Assembly (NCBI GenBank): GCA_041628815.1
Contig: JBFKOL010000281.1
Coordinates: 1-5,916, forward strand
Length of the DNA stretch: 5,916 nt
Direction: 5' to 3'
Source of the DNA: JBFKOL01 sp041628815
Lineage (GTDB): Bacteria > Bacteroidota > Bacteroidia > Chitinophagales > Saprospiraceae
Shown here: piece by piece, positions 1-5,760 of the stretch
Numbering within the stretch: the stretch's first letter is position 1
Layout: the number at the start of each line of letters is the position of its first letter
Made by a program: the position numbers and the translations under genes
The notes under the pieces: model-generated
The model's database searches: none
The model's input: the letters and a program-made list of their open reading frames with translations, nothing else
What the model was told of the DNA's origin: nothing

Positions 1-2
1 AA

Positions 3-239
3 ATCGACCGCATCAACACATTGTTTAAAGAACAGTCAGACATCCGGTTGGGCAGGATAATCCTGGGTCTGACGGTGGTTACGCTCATTTCTGTGGCTTT
101 CGACCTGGGACAGTTGGTTACCAAGCTCACCGATCCCACCATGCCGTCCCAACAAGCGCTTTACCTGTCGACGGCGCTTTCCGTCGTCCTGGCTTTCGGT
201 GCCTTTGTACTGTGGGTGTTTTGGTGGAAAAGAAGATGA
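3..239 (+). CDS. C-terminal part of a two-helix membrane protein (5' partial)
   Basis: The reading frame is open to the window edge (codons from base 3 read IDRINT before the first TTG at 21), so this is probably the tail of a longer gene rather than a complete 72-residue protein. Counting from the TTG, two hydrophobic helices are visible, about residues 11-33 (starting GRIILGLTVV) and 47-69 (ending LWVFWW), joined by a short polar loop with TDPTMPSQQ. The chain ends in KRR, which by the positive-inside rule puts the C-terminus in the cytoplasm and makes the pair a helical hairpin in the inner membrane. The polar stretch before helix 1 (FKEQSDIRLGR) looks like the end of a cytoplasmic helical domain. 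The family is not recognisable from this fragment. Nothing links it functionally to the downstream genes, from which it is separated by a stem-loop and about 580 non-coding bases. Confidence 0.6.
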   Translation: MDRINTLFKEQSDIRLGRIILGLTVVTLISVAFDLGQLVTKLTDPTMPSQQALYLSTALSVVLAFGAFVLWVFWWKRR

Positions 240-253
240 TGACCTAAGCGGCA

Positions 254-286
254 CGAAGGGAACCGAAAGAAAAAACAGTCCCTTCG
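254..286 (+). terminator. Stem-loop after the partial membrane gene, candidate terminator
   Basis: Perfect 8-bp arms CGAAGGGA (254-261) and TCCCTTCG (279-286) enclose a 17-base purine-rich loop, 14 bases after the stop codon. The downstream side is only moderately T-rich (ATTCTTCATTC), not a clean U-tract, so intrinsic termination is plausible but not certain. The position directly behind a stop codon and before a long gene-free stretch is the main support. Confidence 0.5.
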
Positions 287-406
287 CCATTCTTCATTCA
301 TATGCTCAATTAGACATGTACTCAAAAGGGAGCTTCGTGTGTTCCGTCTAAAGAAATGATGAATTAGGATAGAGTACTTGAGTGCAGATTACATGAATGC
401 AGAATG

Positions 407-429
407 TTGAGGTAAGTGACACACCTCAA
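407..429 (+). repeat. M3 hairpin, copy 1
   Basis: Arms TTGAGGT (407-413) and ACCTCAA (423-429) pair perfectly over 7 bp around a 9-base loop AAGTGACAC. This is the best-formed of six related copies in the window; the others are at 551-571, 2708-2728, 2871-2889 (decayed), 5728-5748 and 5890-5910. Confidence 0.65.
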
Positions 430-550
430 AAATCTTAACTCCTGACAGAAGCAGGCAGGCATGTACTCAATTACTCATGTATTCAAAAGGACATTTACAC
501 GAAGAGATAAAAAATGATTGACGATTGCAGAACAAATGAGTGCCGATTGA

Positions 551-571
551 TGAGGTAAACGACACATCTCA
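551..571 (+). repeat. M3 hairpin, copy 2 (with G-U pair)
   Basis: Arms TGAGGT (551-556) and ATCTCA (566-571) pair over 6 bp if one G-U wobble is allowed; the loop AAACGACAC is 9 bases long. The C-to-T change in the right arm relative to copy 1 keeps the stem as RNA on the + strand but would break it as a strict DNA palindrome or as RNA from the other strand (A-C). Confidence 0.6.
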
Positions 572-584
572 AAAATCTTAACTC

Positions 585-616
585 CCGCCAAGTGCCTACA
601 AGTAGCAGGCAGGTGG
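585..616 (+). repeat. M4 two-part hairpin, copy 1
   Basis: An outer stem CCGCC (585-589) with GGTGG (612-616), containing one G-U pair, encloses an inner stem GCCT (594-597) with AGGC (607-610). A closely related hairpin lies at 5761-5792, where the outer right arm is GGCGG and the wobble is a G-C pair. A decayed relative at 441-460 retains the GCAGGCAGGC right side. Confidence 0.6.
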
Positions 617-659
617 ACAGGAGTGTATTCAATTATTCATGTATTCAATACAGAGCTCC

Positions 660-745
660 TTAATGAATTGATTAACGAACGTGATAGCAAAGGGTATATA
701 CATACCAGTAGCAGGTCTTTGGTACGGATCTCCACGATACCGCGA
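660..745 (+). promoter_or_regulatory. Leader block L1, shared with the block before the coupled gene pair
   Basis: This 86-base block aligns without gaps to 2953-3038, with 77 of 86 positions identical. Both copies end exactly at an AATTCAT tandem array and both stand before a gene for an exported protein. Inside, GGTAT (693-697) can pair with ATACC (702-706) across a 4-base loop; in the second copy the right arm is ATGCC, so an A-U pair becomes a G-U pair and the stem is kept. It could be a promoter region, an RNA leader, or one end of a repeated element. No clear Bacteroidota promoter (TAnnTTTG with an upstream TTG box) was identified in it. Confidence 0.55.
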
Positions 746-778
746 AATTCATAATTCATAATTCATAATTCATAATTC
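746..778 (+). repeat. AATTCAT tandem array, 4.7 copies
   Basis: Four perfect units of AATTCAT at 746-773 are followed by a partial AATTC. The matching array before the coupled gene pair has 3.6 copies, so copy number differs between the two sites. The array ends 40 bases before the TTG start of the lipoprotein gene, a place where length change could alter promoter or leader geometry. Confidence 0.9.
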
Positions 779-791
779 TATTTCCCTATCT

Positions 792-805
792 TTTGGTGTA
801 CCAAA
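792..805 (+). promoter_or_regulatory. Inverted repeat just before the lipoprotein start, possible operator
   Basis: TTTGGT (792-797) and ACCAAA (800-805) are perfect inverted arms around the two bases GT, 13 bases before the TTG start codon. As DNA it has the shape of a dimer-binding site; as RNA its loop would be too tight for the full stem. It has no counterpart before the gene at 3132, so it is not part of the shared leader. A short palindrome of this size can occur by chance. Confidence 0.25.
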
Positions 806-818
806 GCAATTTATTTTC

Positions 819-2675
819 TTGCATCACAGTCAAAGAAATACCCTTTACATCCTTCTCTTCCTTTTCCTTGCCTGCAGCGAATGGGATCTTGAACGAATTG
901 GGTTTACACAGGTAATAACCATTGGTGCTATCGAGGTAGGATCCAATAGTGCGTTTTTGATAGGTGATATTGAGGACATCCGGATGGCCAGTATCACCGA
1001 GACAGGCTTTGTATTGTCGTCCGTTGCGAAGGATGATCAATCCTTGACATTGGAGAATAGTGGAGTTGTCCAGGTCCGTTCACCAGGCCTTGATACCATA
1101 TCAGATGATCGCGCTTTTGCTGCGAGGGCAACAGGTCTGAATCAATCGACAACATATACCTTCCGCGCTTATGTAAAACTTGCAGATGAAGTAGATGTTA
1201 TCTACGGAAATATTGAGCAATTTTCTACAACTGAGATTGAACTTAAAATTGTTTCCGTTCAAAAGTCTTCCGAAAGCTGTATGTCTACAGCCAACATTGG
1301 TGTTGAGATTGACGGAACATTTTTAGGCGAGCAATCGGCCCTTGATCTGGTGTATTCAGACAATATCTCTGATCTCCTGTCAGAAGATATCAGCAACGAG
1401 CGGATCGAAGTGAACGCATCGGGCAGTTCAGGACAAATAGATATTTCTCTCGAAATCATTTGTAACCGCAATTACTTTGTTCAGGTAACTACCAGATTGC
1501 CCAATGACAATCCCATAAAAAGTAATATCCTCGGGTTTTCTACTATAGAAAATGGTTCATTTATTCCGCTCGCATCGTTTATCGGTAGTCAACGAGAATT
1601 TCCGCTTCAATTTGACCTGGACTCCAAAATCGTAATAGGTGGAGGGGACAACGGACTGGACATATTTTCTGATTTCTACCAATACGATATGGCTGCCGAT
1701 CAGTGGGTCCAAATTCCAGGAATCAGCAATTTATCGATTACAAGAGGGTCAGCGTTTTCTCTTGGAAGTCAAGGCTATATTGCCAATGGCAGGATCCCCT
1801 TCGAAGGATGTTTTGATCTTTCTGTTTCAGTGCGTTATTGCCCGGAATTTATTTCAGCATCGGACAGGCTCTGCCCTAGAATAGGAGGCGAATCCTATAC
1901 GTATGAAACGGAAAACTGTTTCTCTTTCATTCCCTGTGACTGTTACAATAGTGAAGTATATCGTTATTCGGCTAATGATGAGTCATGGAGCATTATTGAC
2001 TCTTTCCCAGGTTCGAACCGCAAATCAAATGTCACTATTGATCTTGGAGAAGAAATCTATCTGGCCACCGGATATCGTCAAAACAGATTTGCTCAAAGCC
2101 TTTCGGCTTGCGAAGGTTGTATAACCAATCCTTTGGCTTTCGATGCTTTTGACTTCAAAACCGACATGTGGACTTTGAATCCGAATTCGGGACAGTGGAA
2201 CTCCCTCGAATCGTTTCCGGGAGCGGGCAGGACAGAGGCAGTCGGATTTGGTGCAGATGGCAAAGCCTACATTGGCTTGGGTTTCTCGACATTAAACGTG
2301 GGGAAATCTATTAGTGGCGAAATTTTAGAAAGAAATGATTTTTTTAGTGATTTCTATGAATTCGATCCTTCGGGAAGTAATGGATCTAGATGGAGAAGAA
2401 TCTCAGACTTTCCGATCCTGGAAAGCGACAAACAGATTGGATTTGGAAGCTTTTCCCATGGCTATGTTTTGGTCTCCTATGATTCACCTGGTGACAATCG
2501 TCTTGAAATGTGGCAATTTGACCCCGGCTCTGGCTCTAAGGGAGAATGGACCCCGAAAGGACTGCCCGGCAATATCACCGGAACACCTCAGTCAGCGACT
2601 ACCGTTGGAAACATCACCTTTTTATATTTCAACAATCCACAAGACAACTTCAGGATGTATGTGCCGGAGCTATGA
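819..2675 (+). CDS. Lipoprotein with fibronectin-like domain and Kelch-type beta-propeller
   Basis: The product is 618 residues with a TTG start; the frame stays open back to 762 but holds no ATG, and starting here gives a good lipoprotein signal peptide (hydrophobic LYILLFLFLAC, lipidated Cys19). The mature chain is expected to be anchored in a membrane, probably the outer membrane. Residues about 31-138 resemble the Bacteroidota fibronectin-III-like module (ITETGFVLS, then LNQSTTYTFRAYV). A second beta domain spans about 140-241. From about 247 to 618 there are six Kelch-like blades with the familiar GG/YIANG strands, YxYDxxxxxW outer strands and FPG turns (e.g. SDFYQYDMAADQW, SEVYRYSANDESW, TDMWTLNPNSGQW). 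The opening FIPLASF strand appears to close the last blade. Two insertions are cysteine-rich: six Cys at 331-375 and CEGC at 431-434. Base composition is lower in GC than in the coupled pair: two sampled 60-base stretches had 25 G+C each, against 31 and 36 in two stretches of the WD40 gene. The ligand is unknown; binding of glycans or proteins at the surface is a guess from the fold. Confidence 0.87.
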   Translation: MHHSQRNTLYILLFLFLACSEWDLERIGFTQVITIGAIEVGSNSAFLIGDIEDIRMASITETGFVLSSVAKDDQSLTLENSGVVQVRSPGLDTISDDRAFAARATGLNQSTTYTFRAYVKLADEVDVIYGNIEQFSTTEIELKIVSVQKSSESCMSTANIGVEIDGTFLGEQSALDLVYSDNISDLLSEDISNERIEVNASGSSGQIDISLEIICNRNYFVQVTTRLPNDNPIKSNILGFSTIENGSFIPLASFIGSQREFPLQFDLDSKIVIGGGDNGLDIFSDFYQYDMAADQWVQIPGISNLSITRGSAFSLGSQGYIANGRIPFEGCFDLSVSVRYCPEFISASDRLCPRIGGESYTYETENCFSFIPCDCYNSEVYRYSANDESWSIIDSFPGSNRKSNVTIDLGEEIYLATGYRQNRFAQSLSACEGCITNPLAFDAFDFKTDMWTLNPNSGQWNSLESFPGAGRTEAVGFGADGKAYIGLGFSTLNVGKSISGEILERNDFFSDFYEFDPSGSNGSRWRRISDFPILESDKQIGFGSFSHGYVLVSYDSPGDNRLEMWQFDPGSGSKGEWTPKGLPGNITGTPQSATTVGNITFLYFNNPQDNFRMYVPEL

Positions 2676-2707
2676 TTGAAGAGTTAAGAATGAAAATTGA
2701 CGATTGA

Positions 2708-2728
2708 TGAGGTAAACAACACACCTCA
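2708..2728 (+). repeat. M3 hairpin, copy 3
   Basis: Arms TGAGGT (2708-2713) and ACCTCA (2723-2728) pair perfectly over 6 bp around the 9-base loop AAACAACAC. It is the first module after the lipoprotein stop codon and is followed by AAAAT. Confidence 0.6.
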
Positions 2729-2842
2729 AAAATCAGCACTCATATGCTCTGTTACTCAAGTACTCTAAAAAGGAAAATCGCGTGTTCTGCCCAAAGAAAT
2801 GATGGCTATGTACAGAATACATGAGTGCAGAATACATGCCTG

Positions 2843-2857
2843 TCAACCTATGGATGA
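2843..2857 (+). repeat. Short hairpin, partner of 5702-5716
   Basis: TCAACC and GGATGA flank a 3-base TAT loop and form five of six pairs. The flanks TGCCTG and AATGCCGATT are the same as at 5702-5716, where the arms are CCAACC and GGTTGG. The outermost pair is T-A here and C-G there, a paired change that keeps the stem; the fourth pair is lost here (A-A). Confidence 0.5.
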
Positions 2858-2952
2858 AATGCCGATTGATAAGGCAAACTACATACTTCTGAATTCTTAA
2901 TTCATGTACTCAATTATTGATGAATTCAATTTAGAGCTTCATAAAGTATATC

Positions 2953-3038
2953 TTAATGAATTGATCAATGAACGAGATAGCAGAGGGTATATACATGCCA
3001 GTAGCAGGTCTTTGTTACGGATCTCCGCGATGCTGCGA
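2953..3038 (+). promoter_or_regulatory. Leader block L2, before the coupled gene pair
   Basis: This is the second copy of the 86-base block at 660-745, differing by nine substitutions and no gaps. GGTAT (2986-2990) pairs with ATGCC (2995-2999) using a G-U wobble. The block is followed at once by the AATTCAT array and then, after 68 bases, by the ATG of the membrane-protein gene. Having the same block upstream of both transcription units suggests common control, but duplication by a repeat element explains the similarity equally well. Confidence 0.55.
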
Positions 3039-3063
3039 AATTCATAATTCATAATTCATAATT
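3039..3063 (+). repeat. AATTCAT tandem array, 3.6 copies
   Basis: Three perfect AATTCAT units (3039-3059) are followed by AATT. This is about one unit shorter than the array at 746-778, although the preceding 86 bases align gap-free. Slippage in the array is the simplest explanation of the difference. Confidence 0.88.
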
Positions 3064-3131
3064 GATAGTTCCCTCCTAAAGTCTTTTCAACTTTATTTCA
3101 GATTCTTCGTGTTCTGTTGTATCTTTTGCCA

Positions 3132-4022
3132 ATGTCCTGCACCACACAAAAGATATTCATAATCAGCGTTGCCCTCCTAAGTTGGGCTTTGAGCTTTGGC
3201 CAGTATCAGCGCCTCGATCGTGTAAGCCATAATGTATCGGCCCAGATCGATCTCGTCAATGGGCAGTTGGATCTTACTACTGAAGAAAACCTTTCATCTT
3301 CCATGATCAGGGAAATTTCTATTTCACTGACCAATGGCGAGATCATCGTAGAATACGAATTTCAGCGGGCCAACCAAGGGCAGAATTACCGGGTTGATTT
3401 TAATGCCAATCTGAACGGCAGTGATCTGGTATTGTACCGCGAGGATATCATTGGTGCCATCGGCCAGGACCTGGCAGCCAACCAGCAGGGACGGCGCCAA
3501 TTGATTTGGACAGGACTTCACGACCGGTATGTCGATCTTAACGGGATCCTGTTGATGAGCCTTGATGTCGAACTATGGGGACAACCACAACTGCCTTTTG
3601 GCATTGAATGCGGGGTGCCTCCGACATTCACGATGAAACAGAAGATGCCATACCTGATAGCCGCCGGAGTAGGTGCAGCATCGCTCGGTGCCAGCCTGTT
3701 GTTCAAAAACAAGTCCAACGATACCTATGAAAACGATTACCTGACACAGAATTTCCAGGAAGCCGCAGAACCCTTCTACCAGCAAGCCAATGACGATCAT
3801 CAAAAAAGCCTGATCTTTCGTTATGCGGGAATTGGCATACTTGCCATTGACGCCGGGCTTTATATCTTTAGATCCATACGACACCAAAGAAAAAAGGATG
3901 CCTATGATGAGTACTGCCGTAACGTATCAGGAATTCGGTTCGAACCCGTCGTGGAGCCATCCCTTTCTGCGGTGAATCCTGGGCAGCTGGGACTTAAGTT
4001 AACCTGGACTTTCGGACAATGA
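3132..4022 (+). CDS. Exported membrane protein: beta-sandwich domain plus two hydrophobic helices
   Basis: The product is 296 residues from the ATG chosen here. A TTG at 3117 would add five residues, but the ATG places the SCTTQK segment directly before the hydrophobic core and gives a clean signal peptide ending LSFG, with Gln24 as the likely mature N-terminus. Residues about 58-149 fit a beta-sandwich common in Bacteroidota, with the pattern GEIIVEYEF, YRVDFNANL, an IGAIGQD turn and QLIWTGL. Two hydrophobic helices follow at about 172-191 and 227-249, separated by an acidic, aromatic loop (YENDYL to ANDDHQ) that recalls DUF5683-type membrane proteins. Basic RSIRHQRKK follows helix 2. The C-terminus (LGLKLTWTFG) looks like a beta strand. 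The last four bases overlap the next start (ATGA), so the two genes are very probably co-translated and the product probably acts with the WD40 protein, perhaps as its membrane platform. No catalytic motif is visible. Family names are by resemblance only. Confidence 0.85.
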   Translation: MSCTTQKIFIISVALLSWALSFGQYQRLDRVSHNVSAQIDLVNGQLDLTTEENLSSSMIREISISLTNGEIIVEYEFQRANQGQNYRVDFNANLNGSDLVLYREDIIGAIGQDLAANQQGRRQLIWTGLHDRYVDLNGILLMSLDVELWGQPQLPFGIECGVPPTFTMKQKMPYLIAAGVGAASLGASLLFKNKSNDTYENDYLTQNFQEAAEPFYQQANDDHQKSLIFRYAGIGILAIDAGLYIFRSIRHQRKKDAYDEYCRNVSGIRFEPVVEPSLSAVNPGQLGLKLTWTFGQ

Positions 4023-5665
4023 AACACTTACTCTTATTTCCGATTTACCTTGTCTTTCTCGGTGTCATATCAGGGCAGGATTGCTACGAGAACTACCGCG
4101 ACCAGGGTATTGCAGCGTACGATGACCTGCAGTTTCAGGAATCGATCAATCTCTTCGAAGCTGCGAAAATTTGCCCCGACAATACGATTGAACAAGTCGA
4201 AGAAGTCGAAGAATGGCTTACCCGGGCTCGTGATGGATACATCGATGCCATCATCAAAGCACGTGACGAAGCCCAGCGATCGGAACAAAATGCGCTGCTG
4301 GCTCAAGAAGAAGCCAACCGCCAGGCCACCCGTTCGGAAGCCAACAGGCTGGCTTACCTGGCTACACAGGAACTGTTAAAGAACAATCTTGTGGACGCCA
4401 TGACACTGGCATACCGGGCACTTGATCTCGTCAAAGAGGATCCGATGCCTCTCGTCGAACAATCGTTTGGCAATACCTCGGGAAGATTTTATGCTACTGA
4501 ATTGGAAGGACATATTGCGGTGGTAGACCGGGTATCGTTGATCGAAGGGGATGGACCGAAGATATTGACATCTTCAGTGGACGGACAAGTCAAGTTATGG
4601 AATACCAAAGGAGAGCTTATCGGCGACATTGCCAGTCACGATGGTCCCATTACGGCCCTGGCACATTCGGGGAATGGAAAGATCATCGCTAGCGCCGACC
4701 AGAATGGCCAGATGCTTCTGTGGCGGGAATCTGAAGCGCCAGTTGCCATACCCCTCACGGATAATAGCATCGCAACGGCACTGGCATTTGCACCCGATGG
4801 ATTGAAATTTGCCAGCGCTCATCGCAACGGGCAGATCACCATATGGGGTACGAATGGAAACCCATTGAAAACAATCGATACCGGGACCAAAGTCATTCAT
4901 GAAATTCGATATGATCCCTTAGGAACACTCCTTTTGGCTCGGGGTGCAAACGGGAAAGTAGCCGTTGTGACCAATAACAACAGCCAACCTGTTATTATAG
5001 ATGCTGGTAGCCACGTGTACCAGGTCTTCTTCGTTCCCGGTACACGTCATCTATTGACGGCATCTTCCGACGGAAAAGCCAGAATATGGTCTTTACAAGG
5101 CGAACTCATTCGAGAAATGACCCATCCGGGACCGGTTTACATAGCGAAATATCATTCCGACACGGGCATGTTGGCTACCGTTGCCATCGACCGAAAAATA
5201 CGGCTGTGGGATACAGCTGGCCTATTGAAACATACAACAACGGCGCATAGCTCAAAGATTACGTCTTTCTCTTTCGCCGGTACGCGCCCACTGATGGCTA
5301 GCGGTACCAGTGATGGCAACATCTCTATCTGGAACTTTGAAGGCGAACTGGTCAGTCAGTTCATTGCGCACACCGATATGATCGTCAAAACCCAGTTTTC
5401 GCCCGGCTCCGACCTTCTCCTTACCGCATCGAGAGATCACACGGTAAAACTCTGGAAAACGGATGGAAACTTGATCATGACCACTGCTCTTTTCACCGGG
5501 CCCATCAGAAATGCCACATTCTCAAAAGACGGTTCTCAATTCATCGCCTGCTCAGAAGACCATTCCGCGGCCATCATTCGCAATCCGATAAAGGTATTTG
5601 AAGAGCTGCAAAAGAATCCACCTGTTGTGACAGCTGAGCAGAAAGCGAAATATGGGATCGAATGA
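4019..5665 (+). CDS. Exported TPR/coiled-coil protein with nine WD40 units, STAND-like
   Basis: The product is 548 residues. A signal peptide (MKHLLLFPIYLVFLGVISG) precedes Gln20, so the protein is expected in the periplasm or outside. Residues about 22-55 look like a TPR pair half (GIAAYDDLQFQESINLFEAA). Residues 58-115 are a charged coiled coil, and 107-137 match the helical stalk (EANRLAYLATQELL, then DAMTLAYRAL) that commonly joins effector/NTPase modules to WD40 domains in STAND and caspase-WD40 proteins. Nine WD40 units follow, with the first core strands near residues 166, 211, 251, 292, 333, 373, 414, 454 and 496, a very regular 40-45 spacing; most end in DG.(V/I).(L/I)W and a GEL-like turn. 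Units 4 and 9 lack the Trp. The C-terminal TAEQKAKYGI is also like the tail of that family. No NTPase, protease or other effector domain is present, and no type IX sorting domain is visible. It overlaps the upstream gene by four bases. A scaffold or sensor role is inferred. Confidence 0.9.
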   Translation: MKHLLLFPIYLVFLGVISGQDCYENYRDQGIAAYDDLQFQESINLFEAAKICPDNTIEQVEEVEEWLTRARDGYIDAIIKARDEAQRSEQNALLAQEEANRQATRSEANRLAYLATQELLKNNLVDAMTLAYRALDLVKEDPMPLVEQSFGNTSGRFYATELEGHIAVVDRVSLIEGDGPKILTSSVDGQVKLWNTKGELIGDIASHDGPITALAHSGNGKIIASADQNGQMLLWRESEAPVAIPLTDNSIATALAFAPDGLKFASAHRNGQITIWGTNGNPLKTIDTGTKVIHEIRYDPLGTLLLARGANGKVAVVTNNNSQPVIIDAGSHVYQVFFVPGTRHLLTASSDGKARIWSLQGELIREMTHPGPVYIAKYHSDTGMLATVAIDRKIRLWDTAGLLKHTTTAHSSKITSFSFAGTRPLMASGTSDGNISIWNFEGELVSQFIAHTDMIVKTQFSPGSDLLLTASRDHTVKLWKTDGNLIMTTALFTGPIRNATFSKDGSQFIACSEDHSAAIIRNPIKVFEELQKNPPVVTAEQKAKYGIE

Positions 5666-5701
5666 TTTATAGTTGAATGCCGAGTGCAGATTACATGCCT
5701 G

Positions 5702-5716
5702 CCAACCTTTGGTTGG
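5702..5716 (+). repeat. Perfect short hairpin CCAACC-TTT-GGTTGG
   Basis: Six perfect base pairs close a 3-base loop, 36 bases after the WD40 gene stop. No U-tract follows, so it is not a classical intrinsic terminator, though it could stabilise the 3' end of the transcript. Its relative is at 2843-2857. Confidence 0.6.
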
Positions 5717-5727
5717 AATGCCGATTG

Positions 5728-5748
5728 TTGAGGTAGTTGAAACTTCAA
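5728..5748 (+). repeat. M3 hairpin, copy 5 (with G-U pair, short loop)
   Basis: Arms TTGAGGT (5728-5734) and ACTTCAA (5742-5748) pair over 7 bp with one G-U wobble. The loop AGTTGAA is 7 bases rather than 9. Confidence 0.6.
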
Positions 5749-5760
5749 AAATCATCATTT

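Larger units (their letters stand above)
299..648 (+). repeat. Composite intergenic repeat, region 1 (about two and a half units)
   Basis: This fills most of the 579-base gap between the first two genes; no coding frame is supported in it. Short modules alternate. Module M5 (two TGTAYTCAA-like boxes one and a half turns apart) occurs at about 299-325, 460-486 and 624-648. Module M3 (GAGGT, a 9-base loop, ACCTC or ATCTC, then AAAAATC) occurs at 407-429 and 551-571. M2 (GAGTGCAGATTACATG) occurs at 380-395, with a shorter relative near 530-550. M4, the cytosine/guanine-rich hairpin, is intact at 585-616 and decayed at 441-460. M5 to M5 spacing is 161 and 164 bases, so the arrangement is head-to-tail. 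All modules have the same orientation as the genes. The same modules recur in the two later intergenic regions. Confidence 0.8.
2696..2929 (+). repeat. Composite intergenic repeat, region 2 (about one and a half units)
   Basis: This lies between the lipoprotein stop and the second leader block, and no gene is supported in it. Module order is M3 (2708-2728), M5 with its tail (2741-2804), M2 (2823-2838, one mismatch to the other copies), a short hairpin (2843-2857), a decayed M3 (2871-2889) and M5 (2903-2929). The 2741-2804 part matches 299-361 of region 1, including the shared CGTGTTC and AAAGAAATGATG tail. M3 to M3 is 163 bases and M5 to M5 is 162, close to the spacing in the other regions. 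There is no other candidate terminator behind the lipoprotein gene, so the M3 hairpin 33 bases after its stop may contribute to 3'-end formation. Confidence 0.78.

Noticed and set aside
21..239. A complete small 72-residue protein starting at TTG 21
   Set aside because: The frame is open to the window edge and the sequence before helix 1 looks like the interior of a larger protein, so it is treated as partial.
299..648. Insertion sequence remnant
   Set aside because: No transposase fragment, terminal inverted repeats or target-site duplication could be identified; the modular repeat description fits better.
787..794. TATCTTTT as a Bacteroidota -7 box (TAnnTTTG)
   Set aside because: It matches seven of eight positions but lacks the final G, has no good upstream TTG box at the expected distance inside the heptamer array, and no counterpart at the second leader.
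240..818. tRNA or other known RNA gene in the gaps
   Set aside because: No cloverleaf, TTC-A/CCA signature or known riboswitch core was visible in any of the three gaps.
786..1040. A minus-strand frame across the lipoprotein start
   Set aside because: It overlaps the signal-peptide coding region and has no recognisable features; a shadow frame.
2335..2679. A 114-codon + strand frame inside the lipoprotein gene
   Set aside because: It overlaps the propeller blades in another frame, and its translation has no domain-like pattern.
746..3063. CRISPR-like repeats
   Set aside because: The repeats are contiguous heptamers or diverged composite modules without uniform spacers, and there are no cas genes.
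3117..3131. TTG start five codons upstream for the membrane-protein gene
   Set aside because: The ATG at 3132 gives a better signal peptide and a stronger start codon; the extra five residues (starting LYLLP) add nothing recognisable. It remains possible.
3573..3887. A 104-codon minus-strand frame opposite the membrane-protein gene
   Set aside because: It is wholly antisense to a well-supported gene and its translation looks like a reverse shadow of the helices.
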